Shown here piece by piece: positions 1 through 9,016 of a DNA stretch of 64,000 nucleotides (its first letter is position 1; every line of letters starts with the position of its first letter). The position numbers were made by a program, and so were the translations under genes. The stretch is taken from assembly GCA_016708435.1 (NCBI GenBank), contig JADJFV010000005.1, positions 320,942-384,941 of the forward strand, given 5' to 3'. Below the pieces are notes generated by a model, which saw only the letters and a program-made list of their open reading frames with translations, was not told the DNA's origin and searched no databases. Origin of the DNA: Leptospiraceae bacterium. Lineage in GTDB: Bacteria; Spirochaetota; Leptospiria; Leptospirales; Leptospiraceae.

Positions 1-168
1 TCTCAGCCGTTTTTTTATTATAACAGTAGATTCCTCCTCTTCTTGGTGATAAAATCATTTCAGTTTCAATATCGCGGTAATCTATTATTAACCTCTATGG
101 GATAGTGCTGTCGGATGAGTCAAATTCATAGATACAACAAATGCAATCATAAATATAAAAAGGAAAAT

Positions 169-2313
169 ATGAAACCAAATAAATTCATTAAAAGTATTGT
201 AGAATACTTAAAATTAAAAGCGGGAAAAGAAATAACTAAATCGGATATTTATAAACACTTTCTCGAATCAAACGAAGATAAAAAACACAAGAAGCATGAG
301 AAAGGAAAACGCAAGCATGACGACGAAAGAAAAGTAGAGATCGAAGAGCTATTCTGGTTACTCGAAAAAGAAGGACTGGTTACCTTAGATAAAAAAACTA
401 TCTCCGTGCACAAACCATTTAGCATGGCGGGAACAATCTCTCTTAGCCGCCGAGGGGACGGATTCGTAAAGTTAGCCTCCGGAAATGAGATATTTATACC
501 AGCCAGTTTTACAGATACGAGTATTTCTGGAGATACAGTCGAAGTAATTCCAATTGGAATTGGAAAAAAAGATAGGCTAGAAGGAGAGGTCATCAGTATT
601 CTTAAACGGGGAAGAATTCTTTACCGCATGAAGGTAACAGAAATAGAAGGAGGGTATATTCACGGTAAGCTCCTAGATATGACAGGAGAAGAAAAATCAG
701 GACTCATTGCTAAGAAAACTTTATTGTCTGAAATCACAAAGTCGATTCAACCAAATGATGTTCTAATTGTAAAACTAAAAGAACATGCCTATCAGGAACA
801 AGCTACTCTAGAAGTTACTTTTATAAAAGTAGAGTCCGGTGAAAAAGAAGACATTGACTTTAACCGCATCTTAATGAAATACAATTACCACCAAGTCTAT
901 CCTGATACTGTATCTCTAGAATTTCAAGAAGAAATAAAAGAAGATACGATTGATGACTGGCATACACGCGTTGACCTCAGAGACTTATACACTGTCACCA
1001 TTGATGGAGAGACTGCAAAAGACTTTGACGATGCAATTAGCTTTATCGAAGAAGAAAAACGTCTTCGCTTCTATGTGCATATTGCGGATGTTTCGTATTA
1101 TGTGAAGCAAGGCTCTAGTCTTGACGAAGAAGCATACAATCGGGCAACTTCCGTTTATCTCGCAAATAAAGTAGTTCCAATGCTTCCGCCCGAACTTTCC
1201 GAAAACCTATGTAGTCTTGTTGCAAAACAAAACCGTCTAGCCTTTACAGTAGAAATGGAAGGAGACTACACTGGAAAAATCTATTCTGCGAAGTTTTATA
1301 AAAGCGTCATTAAAGTAGATGAGCGTTATACATACGAGAGAGCGGAAAAAGAAATTCTAGAAGGACATCCTGACAACTGGCTATTTAAGATTATGCGCTT
1401 AGCGAATGGACTTAAAAAAGCCCGAATCGAAAACGGTAGAGTAGATTTAAACTTCAAAGAAACCTATGTTGTAACAGACAAGGACAACAGAAAAGTAATC
1501 GAAATCAAAACGCGTGAAAGACTAAACAGTCATATTTTAATTGAAGAAATGATGCTATCGGCTAATATCAAAGTAGCCGAACATTTGCGTAAAAATAAAA
1601 TTCCCGCACTCTTTCGTATTCACGAAACCATGGACGAAGAAAAATTAGAAAATCTAAATGAATTTCTAAAGCTCTACGGGTTTAAGTATCAACTAAAGTC
1701 TACGGAATACGACGATATTAAACGTGCGTTAGTCGAAATCGCAAATCATCCCGCAGAGAAAATCTTCAACTACTTCCTACTTAGAAGTTTTATGCAAGCT
1801 TATTACAGTGGAGAAGCTCTTGGGCATTGGGGTCTTGGTTTTAAAGACTATTGTCATTTTACTTCGCCTATTCGCCGTTATCCAGATTTGGTCTGCCACC
1901 GTGCCCTCGAAGCTCTCATCATGAAAGAAGAATACGCCTATACCGCTCACGAAATTCAGATCATGGGTGCTCATACTTCCACAGAAGAGAGGCGTGCCGC
2001 CGATGCTGAGCGTGATATTCTAAAACTAAAAGCCTGTCGATTTGTAGAAACAACTGGAATGAAAGAATTTACAGGAACGATTACTGGCATTAAGCCACAT
2101 GTAGTTTTTGTAGAGTTAGACGAGATTCTTACAGAAGGGGCTGTTCCATTCACCGAGTTTACGAATGAAATTGAACTCACTATGCCAAATGATTTTTCTT
2201 TCTATGCAAAGAAATTTACGAAGACATACTTTCTCGGGGAAAAATTAAAATTGGTTTTAGATAGAATTGATTACGAAGAAATTAAAATATTTCTAAAGGT
2301 GGCTAAGGGGTAG
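169..2313 (+). CDS. rnr: Ribonuclease R (RNB-family 3'-5' exoribonuclease)
   Basis: Processive 3'-5' exoribonuclease that degrades structured RNA in the cytoplasm. The 714-residue product has an N-terminal helical region, a cold-shock/OB stretch near residues 90-110 (SRRGDGFVKL), a central RNB domain with the metal-binding cluster DFDDA near residues 285-289, and a C-terminal S1 domain from about residue 634 (FTGTITGIKP). Order and length fit RNase R; the lysine-rich tail of some homologues is absent. The frame is open from position 115, but the ATG at 169 is preferred because AAAAGGAA lies 5-6 bases upstream, while the earlier start has no ribosome-binding site. RNase II is the alternative; the longer N-terminus and S1 end favour RNase R. 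Confidence 0.93.
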   Translation: MKPNKFIKSIVEYLKLKAGKEITKSDIYKHFLESNEDKKHKKHEKGKRKHDDERKVEIEELFWLLEKEGLVTLDKKTISVHKPFSMAGTISLSRRGDGFVKLASGNEIFIPASFTDTSISGDTVEVIPIGIGKKDRLEGEVISILKRGRILYRMKVTEIEGGYIHGKLLDMTGEEKSGLIAKKTLLSEITKSIQPNDVLIVKLKEHAYQEQATLEVTFIKVESGEKEDIDFNRILMKYNYHQVYPDTVSLEFQEEIKEDTIDDWHTRVDLRDLYTVTIDGETAKDFDDAISFIEEEKRLRFYVHIADVSYYVKQGSSLDEEAYNRATSVYLANKVVPMLPPELSENLCSLVAKQNRLAFTVEMEGDYTGKIYSAKFYKSVIKVDERYTYERAEKEILEGHPDNWLFKIMRLANGLKKARIENGRVDLNFKETYVVTDKDNRKVIEIKTRERLNSHILIEEMMLSANIKVAEHLRKNKIPALFRIHETMDEEKLENLNEFLKLYGFKYQLKSTEYDDIKRALVEIANHPAEKIFNYFLLRSFMQAYYSGEALGHWGLGFKDYCHFTSPIRRYPDLVCHRALEALIMKEEYAYTAHEIQIMGAHTSTEERRAADAERDILKLKACRFVETTGMKEFTGTITGIKPHVVFVELDEILTEGAVPFTEFTNEIELTMPNDFSFYAKKFTKTYFLGEKLKLVLDRIDYEEIKIFLKVAKG

Positions 2314-2352
2314 GGATTAATTAAGAATGCTGAATTATTAATTTTGAATTTT

Positions 2353-2947
2353 TCGGAGTGATTGTTTTGAACCTGCGGCTACTTAGAATAAGCCGCCCTC
2401 TCGCCTGACGGGCTCGCCTAGACCTCGGCTCCTTCCGCCTGATGGCTAACGGAGCCTCGTCCCCCATACAAGTGCGCTACCACTGCGACTTTATTGAAAT
2501 GTATTTTTTAAAAAAGATATGAAAGCAGCAAAGCGCTAAGCTTTTCGGAGTGATTGTTTTGAACCTGCGGCTATTTAGGATAAACCGCCCTCTCGCCTGA
2601 CGGGCTCGCCTAGCAGACCTCGGCTCCTTCCGCCTGATGGCTAACGGAGCCTCGTCCCCCATCCAAGTGCACTACCACTGCGACTTTATTGAAATGTATT
2701 TTTTAAAAAAGATATGAAAGCAGCAAAGCGCTAAACTTTTCGGAGTGACAGGATTTGAACCTGCGGCTATTTAGGATAAACCGCCCTCTCGCCTGACGTG
2801 GGGGCTCGCCTTTGCGTGGTAAGACGGTCGGCTCCTTCCGCCTGATGGCTAACGGAGCCTCGTCCCCCATACAAGTGCACTACCACTGCGACTTTTTTGA
2901 AATGTATTTTTTAAAAAAGATATGAAAGCAGCAAAGCGCTAAGCTTT
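2353..2947 (-). repeat. Tandem array of three tRNA-Pro-derived pseudo-tRNA units
   Basis: Three head-to-tail units of about 192, 195 and 208 bp begin at 2353, 2545 and 2740. Read on the minus strand, each holds a copy of the D-arm and 5' anticodon arm of the neighbouring tRNA-Pro, then a GC-rich insert of about 85-100 bases where the 3' anticodon strand and variable loop should be, then the T-arm and 3' acceptor strand. The 5' acceptor strand is missing in all three. The third unit keeps the T-arm and acceptor 3' end exactly; the first two have a mutated T-stem. The inter-unit spacer, including AAAGC-TTAGC-GCTTT, is also repeated. The units cannot fold as normal tRNAs. Confidence 0.85.
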
Positions 2948-3019
2948 TCGGAGTGACAGGATTTGAACCTGCGACCACTTGCCCCCCAGACAAGTGCGCT
3001 ACCACTGCGCTACACCCCG
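2948..3019 (-). tRNA. tRNA-Pro (anticodon GGG)
   Basis: A 72-base cloverleaf reads on the minus strand: acceptor CGGGGTG pairs with CACTCCG (one G-U), D-arm GCGC/GCGC, anticodon stem CTTGT/GCAAG with loop CTGGGGG giving anticodon GGG, and T-arm GCAGG-TTCAAAT-CCTGT. The discriminator is A and CCA is not encoded. This is the intact parent of the broken copies just downstream of it in the minus direction. Confidence 0.95.
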
Positions 3020-3041
3020 TGCTTGTTATTTTTTTTGAGAT

Positions 3042-4634
3042 ATGTTCTTTGTAAAGAAGAAATATTTTACAAGGAAGGGTGCTTTAATTATTATCCTAGA
3101 TATGCAGAATCAGGAAAGGGTAGACTTGAGAAATCAGTTGATTGGTTTTTTAGAGCCGGGGGAGGATGTGCGATTTTGTCTCAAGACTCCGACAGAAGAG
3201 GATGAATGGATTGCAGCAAAGGATTATTTTGTTCGGCGAAATGAAATTCTTGGTGTTCTAAGTTATGGAGTAACCAAGAAAGGAAAAATTCATAAGGTCA
3301 ATTTTTGGAATACAAGCGCAAACTATTACTTATTCGATAATGCGCAGGCTGAGAAAATTCCAGATACCAAAGTAAGAGAGGAAATTCATTCTCTCGAAAA
3401 TGCACTCATTGATTTTCTAATTCTTATTTCTAATGGTAGACAGGGTTGGGCTCTGGGAGAAGGAGTAATTAAGATTATGCGCAATCTCTCTATCTATACG
3501 ATTCGAAATAGTGATGGTAAATTACAAGTATCCGCTCAGTCAAAGTCTCTAGGTGAATTGGAAATTGAAACTAGAACAATAATGGATTTTATTCTAAAGA
3601 GAGTAAGGTTAAATATCGTTACATTAGATGACGAAATACGAGAATTTATTTCGAGGGAAATTCCTATTATCCCTTTGGAGGAAATCAAAAGGCAGTCAAA
3701 GGAAAAAATTGACATCAAAGATAGTATGCTAGATTTTTTAATCGATTCCGGTCTTGAAATAGAAAGAGCAAAAGGAAAAGAAAGACAAATTCTAGAAGAA
3801 GTCAATTATGGATTACAGAATGCCTTCCAGAGTATCGGTTTAGAAAAAAAAGAAATTCAGTTTTTAACTGACGATACATGGAATCAATTACTGGATAATC
3901 ACCATATATTTCTGGAAAGCCTTCCCGAAAATGCAAACCTCAAATGGGAAAGAGTAGGCTCCTCGATTGAGCAGGAAGTGCAATACTTATCTAAAAAATA
4001 TCCCAATCATCATCTACAGGGAAAAATAGTTGGCTATAAGCTAAAAGAATTTTTCTTAGAAAATAGAAATATACGGGTAATGAATCTTAGCCGTTCTCTG
4101 TTTTATGATTCAAAGTTTATCGGGATTAATTTTTCAAATTCAATTGCAGTCTTTTTCTAAATGGAAGAATAATCACCTAGACGAATGCAATTTCTCGGAA
4201 GTAGATTTCTCTGAAAGTGAAATGGTAGACTGCAAATTCAAAAAGATACTTTTTCTAAAGTAGATTTTGAATCGGTCACTTTTGAAGATTGTTTGTTTGA
4301 CTCCTGTGATTTTACGGGAACAAAATTCAAAAGATCTATTTTTTATAAATGTAAATTTACAAATTGTAATTTTAAAAATTCTCGGTTCATAGAGGCTATT
4401 CTTTATTTGTCGGAGTTTACAAATTCAGACATTCAAAAAGCAATCAATAAAAATTCTGAATTTAACGATTGTAGTTTTCTTAAGTCCAGAGTCTATATGT
4501 ATAAAAAAATTCCCATTGTTCTTATTGTGGAGCAAAGTTTCCCGAAAAATATTCCTTTCAATCACTTGCGATACCTGTTCCCAGATTACTTATTCGAACC
4601 CAATTCCAGTAGCAGTAATACTACTTCCCGTTGA
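3042..4634 (+). pseudogene. Pentapeptide-repeat protein, frameshifted
   Basis: The first open stretch (3042-4160, 372 codons) encodes a mostly helical, charged N-terminal region with no family I recognise. It then breaks at a T-run near 4152. The following frames give a pentapeptide-repeat tail with motifs such as CNFSEVDF, SVTFEDCLF, CDFTGTKF and CNFKNSRF. One base removed from the T-run near 4152 and one A added to the run near 4235 restore a continuous frame through about 4490. An alternative start is ATG 3102; neither start has a good ribosome-binding site. Pentapeptide repeats form a right-handed beta-helix; no function can be assigned. It is either a decayed gene or one hit by homopolymer errors. 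Confidence 0.7.
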
Positions 4635-4985
4635 TGAGGAATTCTTCTGGTTCGTCGCGGAATTGAACCACAGGAAGAGCAAACTCGCATTACCCGGTGG
4701 ATTCATTGAAACCGGAGAGACCTGGCAAGAAGGCGGAGCACGCGAGCTTAGAGAAGAAGCAGGTGTCATCATTCAACCAAAAGATGTGAAAAATTTATGG
4801 TTCACAGTGCCAATGAAAACAGACTTGTTCTTATTTTCGGAATTGCAAAACCAATGAAGTCTTCCGATTTACAGCCGTTTACCCCAACAGAGGAGGCACC
4901 GGAGCGGGTAATTCTCTTTCACCCCGAAGAGCTTGCTTTCGAATTACATACATTAGCCGTTGCTGAATGGTTCAAGAAGAGATAA
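4497..4985 (+). pseudogene. Nudix hydrolase with N-terminal zinc ribbon, frameshifted
   Basis: The Nudix box is complete (GGFIETGE, then REEAG at positions about 4698-4765), so the family is clear: hydrolysis of nucleoside diphosphates linked to another moiety. Upstream frames supply a four-cysteine ribbon, CSYC and CDTC, followed by ITYSNPIPVAV, the usual entry to ribbon-type Nudix proteins. Three breaks separate the pieces, near 4516, 4558 and 4835. Adding one T to a T-run at each restores a protein of about 163 residues ending AEWFKKR, a normal length. The start at ATG 4497 is inferred from the restored frame and lacks a visible ribosome-binding site. It directly follows the pentapeptide gene in the same frame. 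Confidence 0.75.
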
Positions 4986-4986
4986 T

Positions 4987-5102
4987 TAGAGTTGTTGCTA
5001 AATTAAAATTGTCATGGTGAGCCTGTCGAATCCATACTCAATATAAATAGTATCCTTCGACAGGCTCAGGATGACATTGAACTAAATTTACCAACAACTC
5101 TA
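4987..5102. repeat. Nested inverted-repeat element (MITE-like)
   Basis: Outer arms at 4987-5004 and 5085-5102 (TAGAGTTGTTGCTAAATT against its complement) match at 17 of 18 positions. Inner arms at 5011-5030 and 5056-5075 match at 18 of 20 and carry GAGCCTGTCGAA. The inner motif recurs at 10871-10922. No coding capacity. It lies between convergent genes and could also act as a bidirectional terminator. Confidence 0.7.
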
Positions 5103-5137
5103 TTATGAATTAGAAATTGTGAATGTTGAATGATGAT

Positions 5138-5437
5138 TTAGTCGTCTAATCTTTCCATTTTATCGAAGGGTTGTCTTGCAGAATGCCAGATTGCGAGCAT
5201 GGTAGGTGTGATAAATACATAGTAGATTCTGTGCTTTTTGAATCCATTTACACTTGTGTAACGAATTCCATTTTCGTCTGCCGAATATTTTTCTGGTTTA
5301 ATTAACGTAGTCTCAATTTTTGAAAATACATTTTGAATGAATCTTTTGCCAAGACCTATTTGTTTGTCTTCGTAGTATTCATAAATTTCATCCAAATCTT
5401 TGTCAGCTTTGGATGTGAAATTATAATTGAATCCCAA
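5138..5437 (-). CDS. RelE/ParE-family toxin
   Basis: A 99-residue basic protein with the RelE/ParE pattern: N-terminal FTSKADKDLDEIYEYY helix, central GIRYTSVNGFKKHRIYYVF strand and C-terminal IWHSARQPFDKMERL. ParE-type proteins poison gyrase; RelE-type proteins cleave mRNA on the ribosome. Which applies cannot be settled from sequence. Its start overlaps the end of the upstream antitoxin gene by 17 bases, the usual translational coupling of such modules. Length and motifs suggest an intact gene. Confidence 0.8.
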   Translation of the reverse strand: MGFNYNFTSKADKDLDEIYEYYEDKQIGLGKRFIQNVFSKIETTLIKPEKYSADENGIRYTSVNGFKKHRIYYVFITPTMLAIWHSARQPFDKMERLDD

Positions 5438-5714
5438 GTTTTCGACCCCATTTAGATTTAATTTCTTGGGCAGTGATTAATTTTTCAGGATATTTCTTTG
5501 CATGGTCAAGTCGTCTCAGTAATTCTTTTCTTTGTTCTTGCGACAATTCTGGATTAGCCGCTTTCTTTGATTTCTTAGGCGTGTATTTGAATTCTAGAAA
5601 GTCTATGTATTCCAAAAGTTCTTTCTGAATTTTCTTTTGCAGAGCAGGAGACAAATCTTTGATTCTGTCCATTACTCTAAAATGGCTTGTGGGGTATTTG
5701 TCTCTACTAGTCAT
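5421..5714 (-). CDS. Antitoxin partner of the RelE/ParE-type toxin
   Basis: A 97-residue charged protein just upstream of and overlapping the toxin gene. The middle holds a helical segment (LQKKIQKELLEYIDFLEFK) and the C-terminus has QEQRKELLRRLDHAKKYPEK, resembling the small helical antitoxins next to RelE/ParE toxins. I cannot name the family with certainty; the role rests on size, order and overlap. Antitoxin-first order suggests autoregulation by the complex, but no operator was identified. Confidence 0.65.
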   Translation of the reverse strand: MTSRDKYPTSHFRVMDRIKDLSPALQKKIQKELLEYIDFLEFKYTPKKSKKAANPELSQEQRKELLRRLDHAKKYPEKLITAQEIKSKWGRKLGIQL

Positions 5715-6127
5715 GGTTTAAGGTTAGGTTTTTAGGGAAATTGGTCAAGAAAAAAAAATCTGTATGCTGGCGTTTTTTAGTGTGGGTCAACCTTTACTTA
5801 GTAGGTAAAAAACATGTTCTAAGAATATGAATTAAACAAGGTAGACCCTCTCAATGTCATTAAGTTAAGAAAAACTAGGAAGAAATTAACCACGAAGGGC
5901 ACGAAGAACACGAAGAAAAGAAGGGCGATAGAGGGATTAACATTTTAGTGAAAGTTTTTTGAGAGTTATCATTTTGATACTACGTCTCATATAGCGCCTA
6001 TCGTCTTGGAAATAAAAAATGAATTTTCCTCCTATAAGAGGATTTTTACACCTTAAAATAGAAAAGACTTGATTTAGTATTAGCTCAGTTTGTGTATGGC
6101 AAATGTAGGAAATGCTGGAGAAAATTT
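5715..6127. other. Intergenic region with an NCACGAAG-type repeat
   Basis: No gene is supported here. Positions 5889-5915 carry an imperfect 9-base tandem repeat (ACCACGAAG, GGCACGAAG, AACACGAAG), one of the short dispersed repeat types in this window. The rest is AT-rich without a convincing hairpin. Confidence 0.6.
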
Positions 6128-7684
6128 TTGCTATATAAATTACTAATTCTACAATTACTTTTTTGTATTCTGTCTATTTGCAGAGGAAAGCATTGCAACG
6201 GGAACTGTCGGAAAAAAATATAATTTTGTTCAAAAAGGAATGAAATTAAAATCACTAGATGAAGAGAATCAGGGGAACCGTTATGCGATAATCATCGGCA
6301 TCAATGAATACGAGGATGCGGCGATAAGCAAACTAAACAAAGCGCGTAATGATGCGAAGGCGCTCGACCGACTCCTAAAGGCTCAGGGCAATTTAATAAA
6401 GTAATTCTACTTACAGATGATATAGACCTGCAAAGTAAAAAATATCCGAGTGCGGAAAATATCATGGGACGACTCAGGGAAATTCTTTCCGGTGCATCAG
6501 AGAATGATTTGATCCTTGTATTTTTCTCCGGTCATGGAGTGACAGACAAAGACGGAAAAAGGCTACTTGGTCGCAGTTGATTCCGATCAGGCGAATATTT
6601 TTCGACTGGGGTTCCGGTAGATAAGATTGTAGCGGAGCTTTCTAAGTTTAATAAATCCTTACTACTACTCGATGCTTGTCGCGATGTGGTTTACAAGACG
6701 AAGGCGCTAGAGCAAAATCCTTTGCAGACAGATAGATATGCAAAGGCAAAATTAGCGGCTACTTTCTATTCGACGCAATCGGGTTATTTTAGTTTTGAAG
6801 ATGAAGAATCGGACTATGGGGTATTTACCCGTTATCTCCTCGAAGGACTAGAAGGAAAGGCAGATACAAATAAGGACAGCGTAGTATCGTTTACGGAAAT
6901 CGAGCAACATGTGCAAGCGGTAAATAACTGGTCGGCGAAGTTTAAGAAAAAACAAAAGCCTTCTACTGAAATTCACGGAGAAAAATTTGGCGATCTCGCA
7001 CTCACTCTAAGCAGACGGAACAGAGAAAAGTCTAATCATAGAAAAAAAGAGGCAACGTCACGCGCGCAAGACGTGGGATGTTTTATGATCTTTCTTGTTC
7101 CTGGTTGGGGGCAGTGGCATGGAAGGATTATGGATTTGACCCGGCGACTCAGAAGATGAAAGCCTCTTTCTTTGGAATCGGTTCTTTCTTATTAGTCGCA
7201 AATCTTTTTCACGAAAACAGTTTATACAAAGAAGCAAAAGATACTTACAGACAAGAAACAATTCTAAATACTGCGACAAGTCTTAGTAGCCCATTCGTAT
7301 TTACTCCTGCACTTTATACTTATACGCGAGCAGAAGCTGCCGGTGCCGACTACCAAACAGCGGCTAATCGTGCGAATTTCTCCATCTTAGCTCTAGTAGG
7401 TTTTATGGCGATGAATCTTTTAGATGTATCTTTCTTCGGGAACATAACAACGTTTAACCCCTTCTTAAAAGAACCAACAGCTTTTCTTAGAGGCCGAATT
7501 CAAAGTAACCACAGAAAATTAGCCGGTCAAAACGGGCAGAGGGGGAGATTGAAATTGATTTTCGTTTTAGTAGACGCTCGGTTCGGCTCCGCTCACCGAG
7601 CGGACTAATTAGTGAAGCGGACTGGTTCGAAGACATTTTACAAAAAAGTCCGATCCCTGAGCGAAGCCGAAGGGTCGGTGTATA
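6128..7684 (+). pseudogene. Caspase-like (peptidase C14) protein with C-terminal DUF5683-like membrane domain, frameshifted
   Basis: Joining frames gives a signal-peptide-like stretch (LLILQLLFCILSI), then a C14 caspase fold: RYAIIIGINEYED, the catalytic histidine in FFSGHGV, the catalytic cysteine in LLLLDACRD, and a loop with YSTQSGYFSFEDEESDYG. After about residue 280 comes LVPGWGQW with downstream hydrophobic segments, typical of DUF5683-like membrane domains. Breaks occur near 6190, 6395, 6560, 6598, 7125 and in the tail; most lie at short homopolymers. The longest open pieces are 6686-7159 and 7078-7608. Both catalytic residues survive, so decay is recent or the breaks are errors. The tail runs into a palindromic repeat (GCTCGGTTCGG, near 7570-7598). 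Such proteins may be proteases exported across or anchored in the membrane. Confidence 0.7.
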
Positions 7685-7705
7685 ACAAAAAAAGGAGACC
7701 AATCA

Positions 7706-8360
7706 ATGAGAAAAAAACTATTCTACCACAAACTATTTCAAAAATACCTAATGGGAGTTGCGATTTCGTTGGGTCTTGCGAGTGGCGCATTACTAGGAGT
7801 AACCGGTCTAGTCGGAACCTACAACAGTTTCTCCGACGGAGAGACGTTAACCGCGAGTAAGCTAAACGCAAACTTCAATGCGTTAAAAACGGCAATTGCG
7901 TCAACAGTGGGAACAATCAGCGCCTACGGAGGAAATACCGCTCCAACAGGTTGGCTTCTTTTGCGATGGAACAGCCGTTAGCCAGACAACCTATGCAGAT
8001 TTATTCGCAGTTATAGGTTGTAACTTCCGGATGCAGTGGAGGTAATTTCAATTTGCCCGATTTGCGCGGGAGATTTTTGCGAGGCAGAGATGGTGGAGCT
8101 TTGCGTGATCCAGATAGCGGAACCCGCACAGCTATGAGCACAGGTGGGAATACAGCGGATAATGTGGGGGGGAGTGTGCAGGGGATGCGTTGAAGAGTCA
8201 TACGCATGATCATAGTTTACCAGTATCAAATTATACAACGTCCGGCGGTAATCCTGATAGAGTATGGCATGCATCTTATGGAACAAATTCTACATCAGCA
8301 ACAGGTGGCAATGAAACTCGTCCTGTGAATGCGTATGTGAATTGGATTGTGAAGTATTGA
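7706..8360 (+). pseudogene. Tail-collar domain protein, copy 1, frameshifted
   Basis: Starts well (AAAAGGAG upstream of ATG 7706) with a hydrophobic N-terminus (YLMGVAISLGLASGALLG), a linker with SDGETLTASKLNANFNAL, then the phage Collar domain: GTISAYGGNTAPTGWLL, FNLPDLRGRFLRGRD and a C-terminal NAYVNWIVKY. The frame breaks at a T-run near 7960, at an extra C near 8028 and in G-runs near 8170-8190. The intact-domain paralogue at 9336-9996 shows what was lost. Collar domains occur in phage tail fibres and in bacterial secreted microcystin-dependent-type proteins; the N-terminal export signal favours a cell-surface or secreted protein over a prophage remnant. Confidence 0.8.
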
Positions 8361-8368
8361 GTAGACCT

Positions 8369-8499
8369 GTCATTTCGAACATCGCTTGGCGGAAGGATTT
8401 GCGGCTAAGCAAATGGGTGGATGTGAGAAATCTATTTGGCTTAATGCGATAGTTCTAAGAAGGATAGACCTCTCACGATGGGACTGTTCGAGGTGACAG
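8369..8499. repeat. Dispersed palindromic repeat family R1, copy A
   Basis: Begins GTCATTTCGAAC, ends GTTCGAGGTGAC (inverted ends), and contains GAGAAATCTATTT and AGACCTCTCACGAT as inner arms. Other copies are at 10004-10132, 21265-21392 and 37351-37463, with a half copy at 12459-12523. It follows the stop of collar copy 1 directly. Confidence 0.8.
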
Positions 8500-8663
8500 G
8501 AGTTGTATGGCTATTTAGAATTAGCCCTTCCTAATTCTACGCAGGGCAGGGGACTTTGTTGTTGAAGGTAGTAATGTGTTATCTCTTTCTTCTAAGGAAA
8601 GGGGTGTTGGAAGAAAAAGTAAACCTCAACTGAAAAGTTGGGAATAGGTAAGTAAGGAGATTT

Positions 8664-9016
8664 TTAAAAATGGACAATTATTTCAAGCAAAGAGAGTTCA
8701 ATTACAGAGTTGGTTTCGAGGTGATTTATGATTGCATCTAAATTAGTTTCAAATAAAGCTATTAATTTTTTATTCGAAAGATTGCCAGTTGTGATAAGCA
8801 AAAGTTTCTTTGGTTCGTTCTTAATTAAAAATCTTTCTATAAAATCGTGGTCTTTCGTAATCACCACGCGCTCTGTTTCCATAGACAATCTAAATAAAAT
8901 AGTATCATCTGTTGCATTACCTTCTTCCAGTTCGGAGGTATGTAGAGTCAAATCCTTTTATTCTAAGCCATTTTAGACAGTGCAGATGACAGCATTGCAT
9001 CAACTATAAAGTTCAT
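8664..9016 (-). pseudogene. DUF5615 PIN-like toxin, N-terminal frameshifts
   Basis: The open part encodes HTSELEEGNATDDTILF and RVVITKDHDFIERFL, the hallmark middle of DUF5615 proteins (PIN-fold, putative nucleases). The missing N-terminus, MNFIVDAMLSSAL then WLRIKGFDS, is visible in two other frames upstream; it starts at ATG 9016, which overlaps the antitoxin stop as ATGA. Removing one A from the AAAA run near 8978 and one base near 8953 restores it. The acidic residues of FIVDA and TKDHDF expected in the PIN active site are present in the restored version. As sequenced, the toxin would not be made full length. Confidence 0.75.

Noticed and set aside
1..90. Possible 5' end of a minus-strand gene running off the left edge (ILSPRRGGIYCYNKK)
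   Set aside because: Somewhat coding-like, but under 30 codons are visible and no ribosome-binding site was found.
2477..2662. A 61-codon open frame on the minus strand with an Arg-rich product
   Set aside because: It is read from the GC-rich insert of the tRNA-Pro-derived repeat and recurs in the units; no independent coding signal.
2353..2947. Intron inside a tRNA gene (group I type)
   Set aside because: The inserts are too short for a group I intron, sit at the wrong place in the anticodon arm, and the 5' acceptor strand is missing.
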